Assembly (NCBI RefSeq): GCF_014333615.1 | Contig: NZ_JACSCY010000015.1 | Coordinates: 1 to 64,000, forward strand | DNA from: Hymenobacter citatus | GTDB taxonomy: Bacteria; Bacteroidota; Bacteroidia; Cytophagales; Hymenobacteraceae | Direction: 5' to 3' | DNA length: 64,000 nt | In this document: positions 54,901 through 62,557 of the stretch, in pieces | How the letters are laid out: every line of letters begins with the position of its first letter | Numbering within the stretch: the stretch's first letter is position 1 | Position numbers and translations under genes: made by a program | The notes under the pieces: model-generated | What the model saw: only the letters and a program-made list of their open reading frames with translations | What the model was told of the DNA's origin: nothing | The model's database searches: none

Positions 54901-55568
54901 CCATGATGCGCAAGTTTCTGAAGTACGAAATGGACAGCTACCTGGGCGGCCGGGCACAGGAGCGTCGGGCCGAGCAGCCGCTGTATAAGGTAGAGAACCA
55001 GCAGTATATCCACTACCGCAAGGGCTCGGTGGTGATGTACGCCCTGGCCGACTACATCGGCGAGGACAAGGTGAACCAGGCGCTATCGGACTACATCAAG
55101 GAGGTGCAGTACCAGGAGCCGCCCTACACCACCTCGCTGGATCTGGTGCGCCACCTGCGCCAGGTCACGCCCGATTCGTTGCAGTACCTCATCACGGATA
55201 TGTTTGAGCGCATCACGCTGTATGAGAACCGCGCCGATTCCGTGACGGCCCGCAAGCTACCCAACGGCCAGTACCGCGTAGACATGGTACTGAGCGCCAA
55301 GAAGGTATATGCCGACAGCCTCGGCAACGAAACGCCCGCCAAGAATATGAACGACCTCATCGACGTGGGCGTGCTGGCCCGCAAGAAAATCAACGGGCAG
55401 TGGCAGGATGTGACCCTGTACCGCCAGAAGCGCCGCTTCCGCCCCGGCACCACCCGCCTCAGCGTGACCGTACCCGAAAAGCCCGCCAAAGCCGGCATCG
55501 ACCCTTTCAACTTACTGATTGATAGAACGCCGAGCGACAATCTGAAAGATGTGACGATTGAGAAGTAG
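51948..55568 (+). CDS. ABC transporter permease fused to an M1 family aminopeptidase
   Basis: 1206 residues. The N-terminal half (about 1-590) has around twelve membrane helices of the ABC-2 type in two repeats (both with LPI/ALPIPNW...-like loops). From about 620 on comes an extracytoplasmic M1 peptidase part with HEVAHQWWAH: zinc His943 and His947, catalytic Glu944, and the third ligand Glu967 in VETLAQY. The known fusion class in Bacteroidota suggests that the substrate is moved and cut by one machine; the substrate is unknown. Confidence 0.93.
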   Translation: MFLAILRFELWYRLRRPATYIYFFILLAISLLMMLMTGGFFEGVTASVGNSKVYINSPFALNGLISVLTIVPGVLIISAMFGPAVLRDFDSRMHPLLYTSPISKAGYLGGRFFGTLLITLLVLSGIGVGLWIGTLFPGVNPTKVGPSQVGAYLMPYLTFVLPNTLFAGAIFFVLATLTRQALSTYVGSIIFLVLYFVAQSQLSDLDNKTLASLLDPMGNGALSLLTKYWTPAEKNTRLITPTGLLGLNRLLWLGVGLLLVAFCYLRFRFGQSVGTVRLRRPRPEDMGRAVQPVGTLVLPQVQQDFGTGQHLRQWARLTWQELRDVLRSPYFIAIVVAGLAFLLASALQIGKIYDTQTYPVTEQVIEILSGSFTLFLLAIITFYAGELVWRERDAHMNQLYDALPIPNWVPLASKLAALLLVPVVLLVVVLVFGILTQLSYGYYQFEIGLYLRWLFGLKLLDYWLLVVLAVVVQVVVNNKYLGHLVMVLYYLFVAFLAGQVGLEHNLLLYGSDPGVSYSALNGFGHFIGPYFWFKSYWAALAVVLAVGANLLWVRGTETTWATRQQLAQRRFSTPVKVTLTLALLAFVGLGAWIFYNTNVLNKYRTGKQDELDRVAYEKQYKRLQRLPQPRIVAVNVQVDLFPERQEARAHGQYWVLNKTQQPIDSVVLDVLNTARIRKLQAGPGARNVLADTTQGLYVQRLPRPLAPGDSLALSFDLYYPAPGFENRTGRTSIVENGTFINSAMMPHLGYSEGSELSEESARKKYGLKPKPRMRPLGDTAARQNTYIAHDADWVRFAATVSTVPDQIALAPGYLQKEWQEGGRRYFRYAMDAPILNFYSFQSARYAVRQAKWNNVDISIYYQPGHEYNLDRMIRGVKDGLAYYSKNFSPYQHRQVRIVEFPGYSSFAQSFPNTIPFSENIGFIAKVDTTNPNDVDYPYYVTAHEVAHQWWAHQVIGADAQGSTLMVETLAQYSALMVMKQKYGEAMMRKFLKYEMDSYLGGRAQERRAEQPLYKVENQQYIHYRKGSVVMYALADYIGEDKVNQALSDYIKEVQYQEPPYTTSLDLVRHLRQVTPDSLQYLITDMFERITLYENRADSVTARKLPNGQYRVDMVLSAKKVYADSLGNETPAKNMNDLIDVGVLARKKINGQWQDVTLYRQKRRFRPGTTRLSVTVPEKPAKAGIDPFNLLIDRTPSDNLKDVTIEK

Positions 55569-55586
55569 AGGAATTCTTTCTTACTC

Positions 55587-55690
55587 CTGTCATCCTGAGC
55601 AGAGCGAAGGACCTTCTCACGTGAGAACGACTTGCGTAACAACGACTTGTTCACGCGTGAGAAGGTCCTTCGCTCCGCTCAGAATGACAG
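55587..55690. repeat. inverted repeat (GTCATCCTGA family)
   Basis: Arms 55587-55623 and 55654-55690, about 34 of 37 complementary (CTGTCATCCTGAGC... at the left). The loop AGAACGACTTGCGTAACAAC is shared with 27074-27205, which shows that arms and loop belong to one element. Confidence 0.9.
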
Positions 55691-55804
55691 AAAGGATAAA
55701 CGGGTAATAACAAATAATGCTTGGATAAACCACATTTGGCCCAACTTCTGCAAGTAGCCGGGAAACGACTTTGTTTTCCCGGCTACTTCTGTTTTTCCCT
55801 ACCC

Positions 55805-56263
55805 ATGAAACGTTCCGCCCTTCTGTCTCTCGCCGTTGCCTTCCTCACTGTTTCGGCCGTGCAGGCCCAAACTCCTACCAAAGTTAAAACCAAGACGAAG
55901 GCCGAAAACGGCACCGTCGTGAAAGCCAAAACCGACGTGGAGCCCCTTGTACTCGATGGGCCTATTAAGCGCGTGGAGACTCTTTCGGGCATTGATATAT
56001 TTCCTACCTCCGACGGGCAGACGATTATGCTCAGCTTCACGCAGCAGTTCACCAAGCCCGGTACGCTGGTGATGACCAACTATAAGAATCAGCCTATTTA
56101 CACCACGGCCCTCGATCCGCAGAACAACACGGGGCAGCCCGTGTCGCTGGGGCGCATTCCGGCGGGCACGTATTTGGTGGAGGCCAAAACCGGCAACTAC
56201 GTGTACTGGAAGAAGGTGCGCGTGAAGTATCCTACCCTGGCTACTGCCAAAAAACGGCGCTAA
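55805..56263 (+). CDS. secreted protein with a sorting-domain-like beta fold
   Basis: 152 residues from ATG 55805. Signal peptide MKRSALLSLAVAFLTVSAVQAQ, a Lys/Thr-rich stretch, then IDIFPTSDGQTIMLSFTQQF...GTLVMTNYKNQPIYTTAL...GRIPAGTYLVEAKTGNYVYWKKVRV. This resembles the type IX secretion C-terminal domain, but here it makes up nearly the whole protein. Function unknown. Confidence 0.7.
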   Translation: MKRSALLSLAVAFLTVSAVQAQTPTKVKTKTKAENGTVVKAKTDVEPLVLDGPIKRVETLSGIDIFPTSDGQTIMLSFTQQFTKPGTLVMTNYKNQPIYTTALDPQNNTGQPVSLGRIPAGTYLVEAKTGNYVYWKKVRVKYPTLATAKKRR

Positions 56264-56266
56264 CGG

Positions 56267-56300
56267 AACGGCGCGGCACTAGTGCCGCGCCGTTTCTGTT
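56267..56300 (+). terminator. terminator of the gene at 55805-56263
   Basis: 14-bp palindrome AACGGCGCGGCACT with its complement and a T-rich tail, four bases after the stop codon. Confidence 0.8.
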
Positions 56301-56323
56301 CTTACCCTACTTTTGCCTTTACT

Positions 56324-56893
56324 ATGATGCAAGCAACTCGTTTTCTTAGCCGCTTGGCTCCCTTACTTCTTTTAGTGGTGCTCACGGCTTTCGTGGCACC
56401 GCCCAAGCTGCGCAAAACCACCATTGCCAAGAACCTGACCGTGGGCGTGCCCGACACGTTCGCACCCCTACCCGACGACGGTATTGCGGCCAAGTTTCCG
56501 GCCCAGCGCCGCCCGCTGGGCGCGTTCAGCAACCCCAGCGGCCGCGTCGATTTCAGCGTGACGCAGAAGCCTACCTCCTTCAGCAACCGCGACTATGCCC
56601 TGCTGGTGAAGATTTATAAGGCCAGCATTCAGAACATGTATTCCAAGGTGCAGTTCCTGGCCGAAGACATTCGCACCATCAACAAGCGCGATTTTGTGGT
56701 GCTGGAGTTTGTGTCGACGGTGAACGACACGCGCCGGGGTGGCAACATGGCGCCCATTCTGCGCTACCAGCTGGTGCAATACGCCATCGAGGGCGACCAG
56801 CAATACATCTTCACCTTCACCGCCCCCGCCGACGAGCAGGCGCAGTGGCAACCCACCGCCCGCGAGGTGATGGAAAGTGTGGTGTTGAAGTAA
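56324..56893 (+). CDS. hypothetical secreted protein
   Basis: 189 residues from ATG 56324 (ATG 56327 also possible). Signal peptide FLSRLAPLLLLVVLTAFVA, then a soluble alpha/beta domain without recognised motifs (GRVDFSVTQKPTSFSNRDYALLVKIYKASIQ... FTAPADEQAQWQPTAREVMESV). The pattern resembles uptake-linked or stress-response secreted proteins, but this is only an impression. A TACTTTTG box lies at 56308-56315. Confidence 0.6.
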   Translation: MMQATRFLSRLAPLLLLVVLTAFVAPPKLRKTTIAKNLTVGVPDTFAPLPDDGIAAKFPAQRRPLGAFSNPSGRVDFSVTQKPTSFSNRDYALLVKIYKASIQNMYSKVQFLAEDIRTINKRDFVVLEFVSTVNDTRRGGNMAPILRYQLVQYAIEGDQQYIFTFTAPADEQAQWQPTAREVMESVVLK

Positions 56894-56915
56894 CGTTTCT
56901 TTACAAACAGTGCAC

Positions 56916-56949
56916 AAAAAAGCCACTCCTTTGCAGGAGTGGCTTTTTT
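56916..56949. terminator. bidirectional terminator before yceI
   Basis: 15-bp stem AAAAAAGCCACTCCT, loop TTGC, T-run on either strand. It serves the converging genes at 56324-56893 and 56975-57520. Confidence 0.9.
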
Positions 56950-56974
56950 GATGTGTGCATCAGAATGAGAGAAA

Positions 56975-57520
56975 CTACGCAGCAGCTTCTACTTGCTTGG
57001 CGAACTGCACGCTGATAACCAGCTTGATATCTTCGCCTACCACAATGCTGCCGGCTTCGGTTACGCCGTCCCAGGTCAGGCCGAACTCTTTGCGGTTGAT
57101 TTTGCCGGTTACATCAAAGCCGGCTTTCAGGTTGCCGTAGAAGTCGGTGGCGGTGCCGCCGTGCTCTACGTCCAGCGTTATGGGCTTGGTTACGTCTTTC
57201 ACCGTGAGGTTGCCTTGCAGCTTATAAGTGTCATCACTGCCTTTTTTGAAGGACGTCGACTCGAACTTGATGCTCGGGTACTGCGCGGCGTTGAAGAAAT
57301 CTTCGGCCTTCAGGTGCTGGTCGCGGGCCTCCTGGTTGGTGTCGATGCTGTTGACGTCGAGCGTGAAGTTGATTTTGGCATCCTCGAACGTGTCGCCCTC
57401 GGTTACCGCCGAACCTTCAAACTTCTTGAAGTTGCCGGTCACGGTAGAGATAACCAAGTGCTTTACTTTGAACTGCACTTCGGAGTGCATGGGGTCGAGG
57501 GTCCAGTTGGTGGTAGCCAT
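56975..57520 (-). CDS. YceI family protein
   Basis: 181 residues, the complete lipocalin-like YceI fold: WTLDPMHSEVQFKVKHLVIS, DINS-like LDVNSIDTNQEARDQHLKAEDFFNAAQYPSIKFEST, NLTVKDVTKPITLDVEHGG and NRKEFGLTW. Usually binds isoprenoid chains. No signal peptide is visible, unlike E. coli YceI, so it is probably cytoplasmic. Confidence 0.93.
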   Translation of the reverse strand: MATTNWTLDPMHSEVQFKVKHLVISTVTGNFKKFEGSAVTEGDTFEDAKINFTLDVNSIDTNQEARDQHLKAEDFFNAAQYPSIKFESTSFKKGSDDTYKLQGNLTVKDVTKPITLDVEHGGTATDFYGNLKAGFDVTGKINRKEFGLTWDGVTEAGSIVVGEDIKLVISVQFAKQVEAAA

Positions 57521-57613
57521 AACGATGAAGATGAGAATGTGGAGTGCGATGTTGACGCAACAAATGTAGGTACATATTTTAATAAACCAATGTACCTACA
57601 TATATTTTTTTCC

Positions 57614-57642
57614 TTTTGCTCTGCTTGTCGGTTTTATTTTTG
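57614..57642 (+). promoter_or_regulatory. possible promoter of the deaminase gene
   Basis: TTTTG at 57614-57618 and TATTTTTG at 57635-57642, 16 bases apart. The ATG follows four bases later, so a leaderless or very short-leader transcript would result. Confidence 0.4.
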
Positions 57643-57646
57643 ACTT

Positions 57647-58096
57647 ATGACGCTTTCCCTGCTCAACGACGACCACTACATGCGCGAGGCGCTCAAACAA
57701 GCCCGCTACGCGTTGGCCGAAGACGAAATCCCCATCGGGGCCGTGGTGGTTCTGGAGCGCCAGATCATTGCCCGCGCCTACAACCAAACCGAGAAGCTGC
57801 GCGACGTGACGGCCCACGCCGAAATGCTGGCTATTACGGCCGCTGCCAACCACGTGGGCAACAAGTATCTGGCCGATTGCACGCTCTACGTGACCGTAGA
57901 ACCCTGTGTGATGTGCGCCGGCGCCACCGCTTGGGCGCAGGTGCGCCGCGTGGTCTACGGCGCCGATGAGCTCAAGGTAGGCTACCGCCGCCACGGCCAC
58001 CTACTGCACCCCCGCGCCGAGGTAGTAAGCGGTGTGCTGGCCGAGGAAAGCAGCCAGCTGTTACGCGAATTCTTCGCTCGCAAGCGTAAATCTTAA
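57647..58096 (+). CDS. tadA: tRNA-specific adenosine deaminase-like nucleoside deaminase
   Basis: 149 residues with the zinc motifs TAHAEMLAI (His and the catalytic Glu) and VEPCVMCAGA (two Cys). Length and motifs fit TadA, which makes inosine at the wobble position of tRNA-Arg; guanine or cytosine deaminase relatives are less likely but share the fold. Confidence 0.88.
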   Translation: MTLSLLNDDHYMREALKQARYALAEDEIPIGAVVVLERQIIARAYNQTEKLRDVTAHAEMLAITAAANHVGNKYLADCTLYVTVEPCVMCAGATAWAQVRRVVYGADELKVGYRRHGHLLHPRAEVVSGVLAEESSQLLREFFARKRKS

Positions 58097-58223
58097 TCGC
58101 ACTATATTTGGCCGCGTTAGTAGTGGCAGGGGGCTTTTTTTGTAACCCCCTACCCTATCTGGCGGTTATGCTAGTGGAAAGCCGCTCGGCCTTCCACATT
58201 TTTTCACACCCAATCCTACTCCT

Positions 58224-58832
58224 ATGGCTTTTGAACTGCCCGCACTACCCTACGCCTACGACGCGCTGGAGCCTTCTTTCGATGCGCAGACGATGGAAAT
58301 CCACCATACCAAGCACCACCAGGCCTACGTAACCAACCTGAACAATGCCATTGCCGGCACTGAGCTGGAAGGCAAGTCGTTGGAAGACCTGATGCAGAAT
58401 ATTGCTACGGCTCCTATTGCGGTGCGCAACAACGGCGGCGGCCACTGGAACCACTCGCTGTTCTGGACAATTTTGTCGCCCAACGGTGGCGGTGAGCCTA
58501 CCGGCGCCGTGGCCGAGGCCATCAACAAGTCGTTTGGCAGTTACGAGAAATTCAAGGAAGAATTCAGCAAGGCCGCTGCTACCCGCTTCGGCTCGGGCTG
58601 GGCGTGGTTGTGCAAGCAGCCCGATGGCTCGCTGCAAATCTGCTCTACCCCCAACCAGGACAACCCCCTGATGCCCGACACCGGCTGCAACGGCACGCCC
58701 ATCCTGGGCCTCGACGTGTGGGAGCACTCTTATTATCTGAAGTACCAGAACAAGCGCCCCGACTACATCGCCGCTTTCTTCAACCTCATCAACTGGGACG
58801 AGGTGAACAAGCGCTTCTCGGCCGCCGGCTAA
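58224..58832 (+). CDS. superoxide dismutase (Fe/Mn type)
   Basis: 202 residues. The metal ligands are in MEIHHTKHHQAYV (His), GGGHWNHSLFW (His), and LGLDVWEHSYYLKYQNKRPDYI (Asp and His). Fe or Mn use cannot be decided here; the context around the second ligand (GGGHWNHSLFW) is common in Mn forms. Cytosolic, detoxifies superoxide. Confidence 0.95.
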   Translation: MAFELPALPYAYDALEPSFDAQTMEIHHTKHHQAYVTNLNNAIAGTELEGKSLEDLMQNIATAPIAVRNNGGGHWNHSLFWTILSPNGGGEPTGAVAEAINKSFGSYEKFKEEFSKAAATRFGSGWAWLCKQPDGSLQICSTPNQDNPLMPDTGCNGTPILGLDVWEHSYYLKYQNKRPDYIAAFFNLINWDEVNKRFSAAG

Positions 58833-58857
58833 GTAATAGCCAATCGGCTGTGTGGAC

Positions 58858-58893
58858 AAAAGCTCCTTTGCACTACGCGAAGGAGCTTTTTTG
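58858..58893 (+). terminator. terminator of the superoxide dismutase gene
   Basis: 11-bp stem AAAAGCTCCTT with complement AAGGAGCTTTT and a T-run. Confidence 0.88.
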
Positions 58894-58922
58894 TTAGGAG
58901 TTACGCATTAATATTCTTAGGA

Positions 58923-59086
58923 CTTACGCACTCGCTCGGCTATGCCGAGTGAGGAGTATGCCCCAGCAGCTTTGCTGCGCGCGTTTGCATCCCGTTAGGC
59001 CGACATCGTGGAAGCGGCGCGGCCGGATTTGGGGCACAGCCCCTCAAGCGTAGGGCTCACTCGGCGCAGCCGAGCGAGTGCGTAAG
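58923..59086. repeat. palindromic element with CTTACGCACTCG ends
   Basis: 31-base arms 58923-58953 and 59056-59086, 29 of 31 complementary; each arm itself contains a short palindrome (CTCGGC/GCCGAG). The spacer has about 102 bases. Its outer start GGACTTACGCAC is also the outer start of the element at 59623-59847, so these belong to one family. It occupies most of the 318-base gap after the SOD gene. Confidence 0.9.
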
Positions 59087-59150
59087 CCTGTTTGTTTCCC
59101 TACCCTTCACTTGTCCATCTTGTATCTGCCTTACTCAACAGTAGGTAGGG

Positions 59151-59477
59151 CTAGTTTTGAGTCAGCTTATTCAATAACAGAGCTACCTCGTCTTCCGCAT
59201 CGGGCAGGCCTTGCTGCCGCCATAACTCCACACCCTGCCGCACGAGCACGCACGCAGGCAACTGCTGGGCATGGAAGCTGTGCACCACCGCCGGGTGCGT
59301 GGCCTCATCAATCTTGAGTACCCGAATAGCCGGACTGAGCCGCCGCTGGAGGTAATCAAGCAGCACTTGCAGCCGGAGCTGCTGCGGCTGGCCAGCCAGG
59401 CACACCGGGAGCAGCACCAGCAGCACGGCGGTGTCGGTGGTATGTGGCGGCGGAGAGAGTTGAGAAACGGACATCAC
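59151..59477 (-). CDS. thioredoxin-like protein without the active CxxC
   Basis: 108 residues. Hydrophobic beta strand TAVLLVLLPVC, then RVLKIDEATHPAVVHSFHAQQLPACVLVRQGVELWRQ, which matches the second half of thioredoxin including the cis-Pro (LPACVL). The usual WCGPC site is absent. It sits between two related palindromic elements and may have lost redox activity. Cytosolic, function unknown. Confidence 0.65.
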   Translation of the reverse strand: MMSVSQLSPPPHTTDTAVLLVLLPVCLAGQPQQLRLQVLLDYLQRRLSPAIRVLKIDEATHPAVVHSFHAQQLPACVLVRQGVELWRQQGLPDAEDEVALLLNKLTQN

Positions 59478-59622
59478 GGCAGGCTGCTAGATACTGCCGT
59501 AAAATTGCCGCACCCGCCTACCCTTTATCCTGAGGGCGGTCAGCCGGCTACCTGATATTTGTCATGCAGCTTCATCTGATTTATGCTGACCTTTGGCCTG
59601 CTGACTACTGCTTCTGATAGTA

Positions 59623-59847
59623 TCAGGACTTACGCACCAAGCGTAGCGTGTGCCGACGTCTGCCGGTCCGACGCCGTAGGCGTCCGACCGGTTGCCGTTG
59701 CTGACCACCGCATCGCCTGCTGCTGTTGGCACCGTATGAACAGGCGCGTCTGCAACGTCCGCAGGCCGTTTGTGCAACGTCAGCACGCGGCAACCGGTCG
59801 GACGCCTACGGCGTCGGACCGGCAGACGCTCGGTGCACAAGTCCTGA
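59623..59847. repeat. nested palindromic element (GGTCCGACGCC family)
   Basis: Inner arms 59657-59697 and 59788-59828 are exact complements over 41 bases, and each arm is itself a hairpin (GGTCCGACGCC with GGCGTCCGACC). Outer ends AGGACTTACGCACC and its near-complement at 59834-59845 enclose them. Two hairpins within one big palindrome give a cloverleaf. Its core recurs at 62558-62714. No gene is present in 59478-59884 otherwise. Confidence 0.93.
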
Positions 59848-59884
59848 ATATATAACAGCCTACCCCATCCCGCTTTCCTACCGT

Positions 59885-61492
59885 ATGCTCCCCCCTTCTT
59901 TCACCCCTGCTCTCACGGACATACTGTTCAACCAGGCCCGGGAGTTTGTGGGGGTGTATGATGTAGCGCTGGGCTGGTTTGTGCAGGTCAATCCGGCGGG
60001 CGTGCAGCTGCTGGGCTACCCTTCGCAGCAGACGTTGCTGGCTGCCCCGGCCCTACCCGCCCGGCCGCTGGCTACCATAGACTGGCCGCGCTTGCAGGAA
60101 CTGGCCCGGCAACAAGGGCACCACGAGGCCGAAGCAGAAATCAACCGCTTACAGGGCGCGCCGTTTTGGGCACGCATCGAGCTAACGGCTTTCACCTCTG
60201 AGCAAAAGCCCTACCTGCTGGTTCGCCTCACGGAGCAAAGCCGCCTGCATCAAGCCGAGCGCGAGTTGGCCCAGAGTGTGCGCCGCTTCGAGGCAGTGGT
60301 GGCCAATGCTACCATCGGCATTATCATGTGTAATCGGGCGGGCGAGATTGTGTCGGCCAACCGTACGTCGCACCAGCTGTTTGGGTATCCGGAGGACGAA
60401 CTGCTGGGCCAGCCCATTGAGGTGCTGGTGCCCCACGCCGTAGCCCACCGACACGAGCAGTTGCGCCACTCCTTCAACGCCCAGCCCTCGGTGCGGGCCA
60501 TGGGTGCCCACCGCGGCGACCTGCTGGCTCGCCGCAAAGACGGCTCGGAGTTTCCTACCGAAATCAGCCTCAGCTATTTCTACCTCGACGAGGAGCTGTA
60601 CGTGGTGTCGTACATCGTCGACATCACTTTTAAGAAAAACGCCGAGCAGGAGCTGATTGCCCAGCGCCAGTACGTGGAGCGCCTGAATGCCGAGCTGGAG
60701 CAAAAAGTAGCCGACCGCACCCACGCCCTCCTGAACACGCTGGAGCAGCTAGAGCAGCGCACCGACGAGCTGACCCGCGCCCTGGCCGCCGAGCAGGAGC
60801 TGGGCGAATTGAAGTCTCGCTTCGTGAGCATGGCCTCGCACGAGTTTCGCACCCCGCTCACGGCGGTGCTCACCTCGGCTACCCTCATCGAAAAATACCC
60901 CAACACCGACCAGCAGGACAAGCGCCTAAAGCACTTGCAACGCATCCGCGGCTCGGTGCGCCACCTCAATGATATCCTGGAAGAGTTTCTGTCGGTAGGC
61001 CGCATCGAGGAAGGGAAGATTGAGGCTAAGCCGGTGCGCCTGCTGCTGGACGCGCTGCTTGCCGAAACCATTCAGGACGTGCAGGGACTGTTGAAGGCCG
61101 GCCAAACTGTGCAAACGGAGCTGCATTGCGCCCACCCGATTTGGCTGGACACCTCGCTGCTCCGCAAGATTCTGGTCAATCTGCTTTCCAATGCCATCAA
61201 GTACTCGGGCGAAAACTCGGTGGTGACGGTGCGCGCCGCCTGCGCCCGGCAGCAGCTCACGCTCACAGTGCAGGACCAGGGGGTAGGGATTTCGCAGGAC
61301 GACCAGGAGCATTTATTTGAGCGGTTTTTCCGTGCCCGCAATGTCACCAACCTGCCCGGCACGGGCCTGGGACTCTACATTGTGGCCAGCTACTTGCAGC
61401 TGCTGGGCGGCACCATTGCCCTGCACAGTGAGCTGCACGTGGGCACCACTGTCACGCTTACTATTCCCTATGAAGACCATTCTGCTGATTGA
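59885..61492 (+). CDS. PAS-domain sensor histidine kinase
   Basis: 535 residues from ATG 59885; the open frame upstream runs through the repeat. Two PAS regions (about 10-130 and 140-265; the second has VVANATIGIIMCNRAGEIVSAN and ELLGQPIEVLVPHA), a coiled-coil linker, the dimerisation domain with His319 in SMASHEFRTPL, and the ATPase domain with NAIKYSG, DQGVGI and GTGLGLYI. There is no membrane segment, so it senses a cytoplasmic signal. Its last 23 bases overlap the response regulator. Confidence 0.93.
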   Translation: MLPPSFTPALTDILFNQAREFVGVYDVALGWFVQVNPAGVQLLGYPSQQTLLAAPALPARPLATIDWPRLQELARQQGHHEAEAEINRLQGAPFWARIELTAFTSEQKPYLLVRLTEQSRLHQAERELAQSVRRFEAVVANATIGIIMCNRAGEIVSANRTSHQLFGYPEDELLGQPIEVLVPHAVAHRHEQLRHSFNAQPSVRAMGAHRGDLLARRKDGSEFPTEISLSYFYLDEELYVVSYIVDITFKKNAEQELIAQRQYVERLNAELEQKVADRTHALLNTLEQLEQRTDELTRALAAEQELGELKSRFVSMASHEFRTPLTAVLTSATLIEKYPNTDQQDKRLKHLQRIRGSVRHLNDILEEFLSVGRIEEGKIEAKPVRLLLDALLAETIQDVQGLLKAGQTVQTELHCAHPIWLDTSLLRKILVNLLSNAIKYSGENSVVTVRAACARQQLTLTVQDQGVGISQDDQEHLFERFFRARNVTNLPGTGLGLYIVASYLQLLGGTIALHSELHVGTTVTLTIPYEDHSAD

Positions 61493-62513
61493 GGACAACG
61501 AGGCGCTACGCGAAAACACGGCCGAGATTCTGGAGCTGGCGGGCTATGCCGTCGTCACGGCCGAAAACGGCAAGGTAGGCGTAGAGCAGGCCCTGGCTAC
61601 CAGGCCCGATCTGGTAATTTGTGACATTATGATGCCCGTGCTGGATGGCTACGGCGTGCTGCATATTTTCAACCAAAACCCGCAGCTGGCAGGCGTGCCG
61701 TTTATCTTCCTGACGGCCAAAACCGAGCGCACCGACCTGCGCCGCGGCATGGAGCTGGGCGCCGACGACTACCTCACCAAGCCCTTCGACGAAACCGAGC
61801 TGCTGAGCGCCATTACAAGCCGCCTGAACCGCTTTCAACATCTGAAATCCGACTATAATTTGCAGGCCGAGGGCCTTACCGAGTTCCTGAACGATGCCAA
61901 GACAGTAGGCAACCTGGAAAGCCTCTCCGCCGACCGGCGCGTGCACACCGTGCGCCGCAAGCAGGATATCTACGTGGAAGGCGACGAGCCCATTCGGCTG
62001 TACTTCCTGAAAGCGGGTAGGGTGAAAACGGTGAAGACCACCAGCGCCGGCAAGGAGCTGATTACCGGCCTTTACAACCCCGGCGAGTTTTTCGGCTACC
62101 TCTCCCTGCTCACCCAAACGCCCTACGACGACTCCGCCGTGGCCCTCGACGATGCCGAGCTGGTGTATATTCCGAAGCACGACTTTCTGCAACTGCTGAC
62201 GCGCAACGCCGAGGTAGGACAGCAATTTATTCGCCTGCTGGCCGGGCGCGTGAGCGAGCGGGAACAGCAGCTGCTGGACATGGCCTACAACTCCATCCGC
62301 CGCCGTGTGGCCGATACGCTCTTGCGTCTGCACGAAGACAATCCCAACACGCTCATTCAACTCTCCCGCGACGACATGGCCGCCATGGTGGGCACCGCCA
62401 CCGAGTCGCTGATTCGGACCCTGAGCGAGTTTCGCCAATCCGGCTACGTGGACCTGACGCCCCAAGGCATCCGGGTGGTGCAGCCGGAGAAGCTGCGGGC
62501 GGCCAATTGGTAA
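61470..62513 (+). CDS. response regulator fused to a Crp/Fnr-type regulator
   Basis: 347 residues from ATG 61470. Receiver domain with phospho-acceptor Asp52 (LVICDIMMPVLDGYGV) and KPFDE; then a linker; a cyclic-nucleotide-binding-like domain (about 165-260: VEGDEPIRLYFLKAGRVKTVK...YNPGEFFGYLSLL); and a Crp-type helix-turn-helix (LSRDDMAAMVGTATESLIRTLSEFRQSGYV). No Fe-S cysteines are seen, so it is not a standard Fnr. DNA-binding output of the adjacent kinase; overlap by 23 bases implies coupling. Confidence 0.92.
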   Translation: MKTILLIEDNEALRENTAEILELAGYAVVTAENGKVGVEQALATRPDLVICDIMMPVLDGYGVLHIFNQNPQLAGVPFIFLTAKTERTDLRRGMELGADDYLTKPFDETELLSAITSRLNRFQHLKSDYNLQAEGLTEFLNDAKTVGNLESLSADRRVHTVRRKQDIYVEGDEPIRLYFLKAGRVKTVKTTSAGKELITGLYNPGEFFGYLSLLTQTPYDDSAVALDDAELVYIPKHDFLQLLTRNAEVGQQFIRLLAGRVSEREQQLLDMAYNSIRRRVADTLLRLHEDNPNTLIQLSRDDMAAMVGTATESLIRTLSEFRQSGYVDLTPQGIRVVQPEKLRAANW

Positions 62514-62521
62514 TCAACGAA

Positions 62522-62557
62522 AAACCCTGACAGCAGCTTGAAGCCCTGCCAGGGTTT
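62522..62557 (+). terminator. weak terminator after the receiver-Crp gene
   Basis: 8-bp stem AAACCCTG/CAGGGTTT with a 20-base loop; weak and without a long T-run. The palindromic element 62558-62714 follows immediately and may do the same job. Confidence 0.45.

Noticed and set aside
53823..55013. 396-codon reverse frame inside the permease-peptidase gene
   Set aside because: It is antisense to a gene with clear catalytic motifs and consists of His/Val/Leu-rich sequence typical of the shadow of G+C-rich codons.
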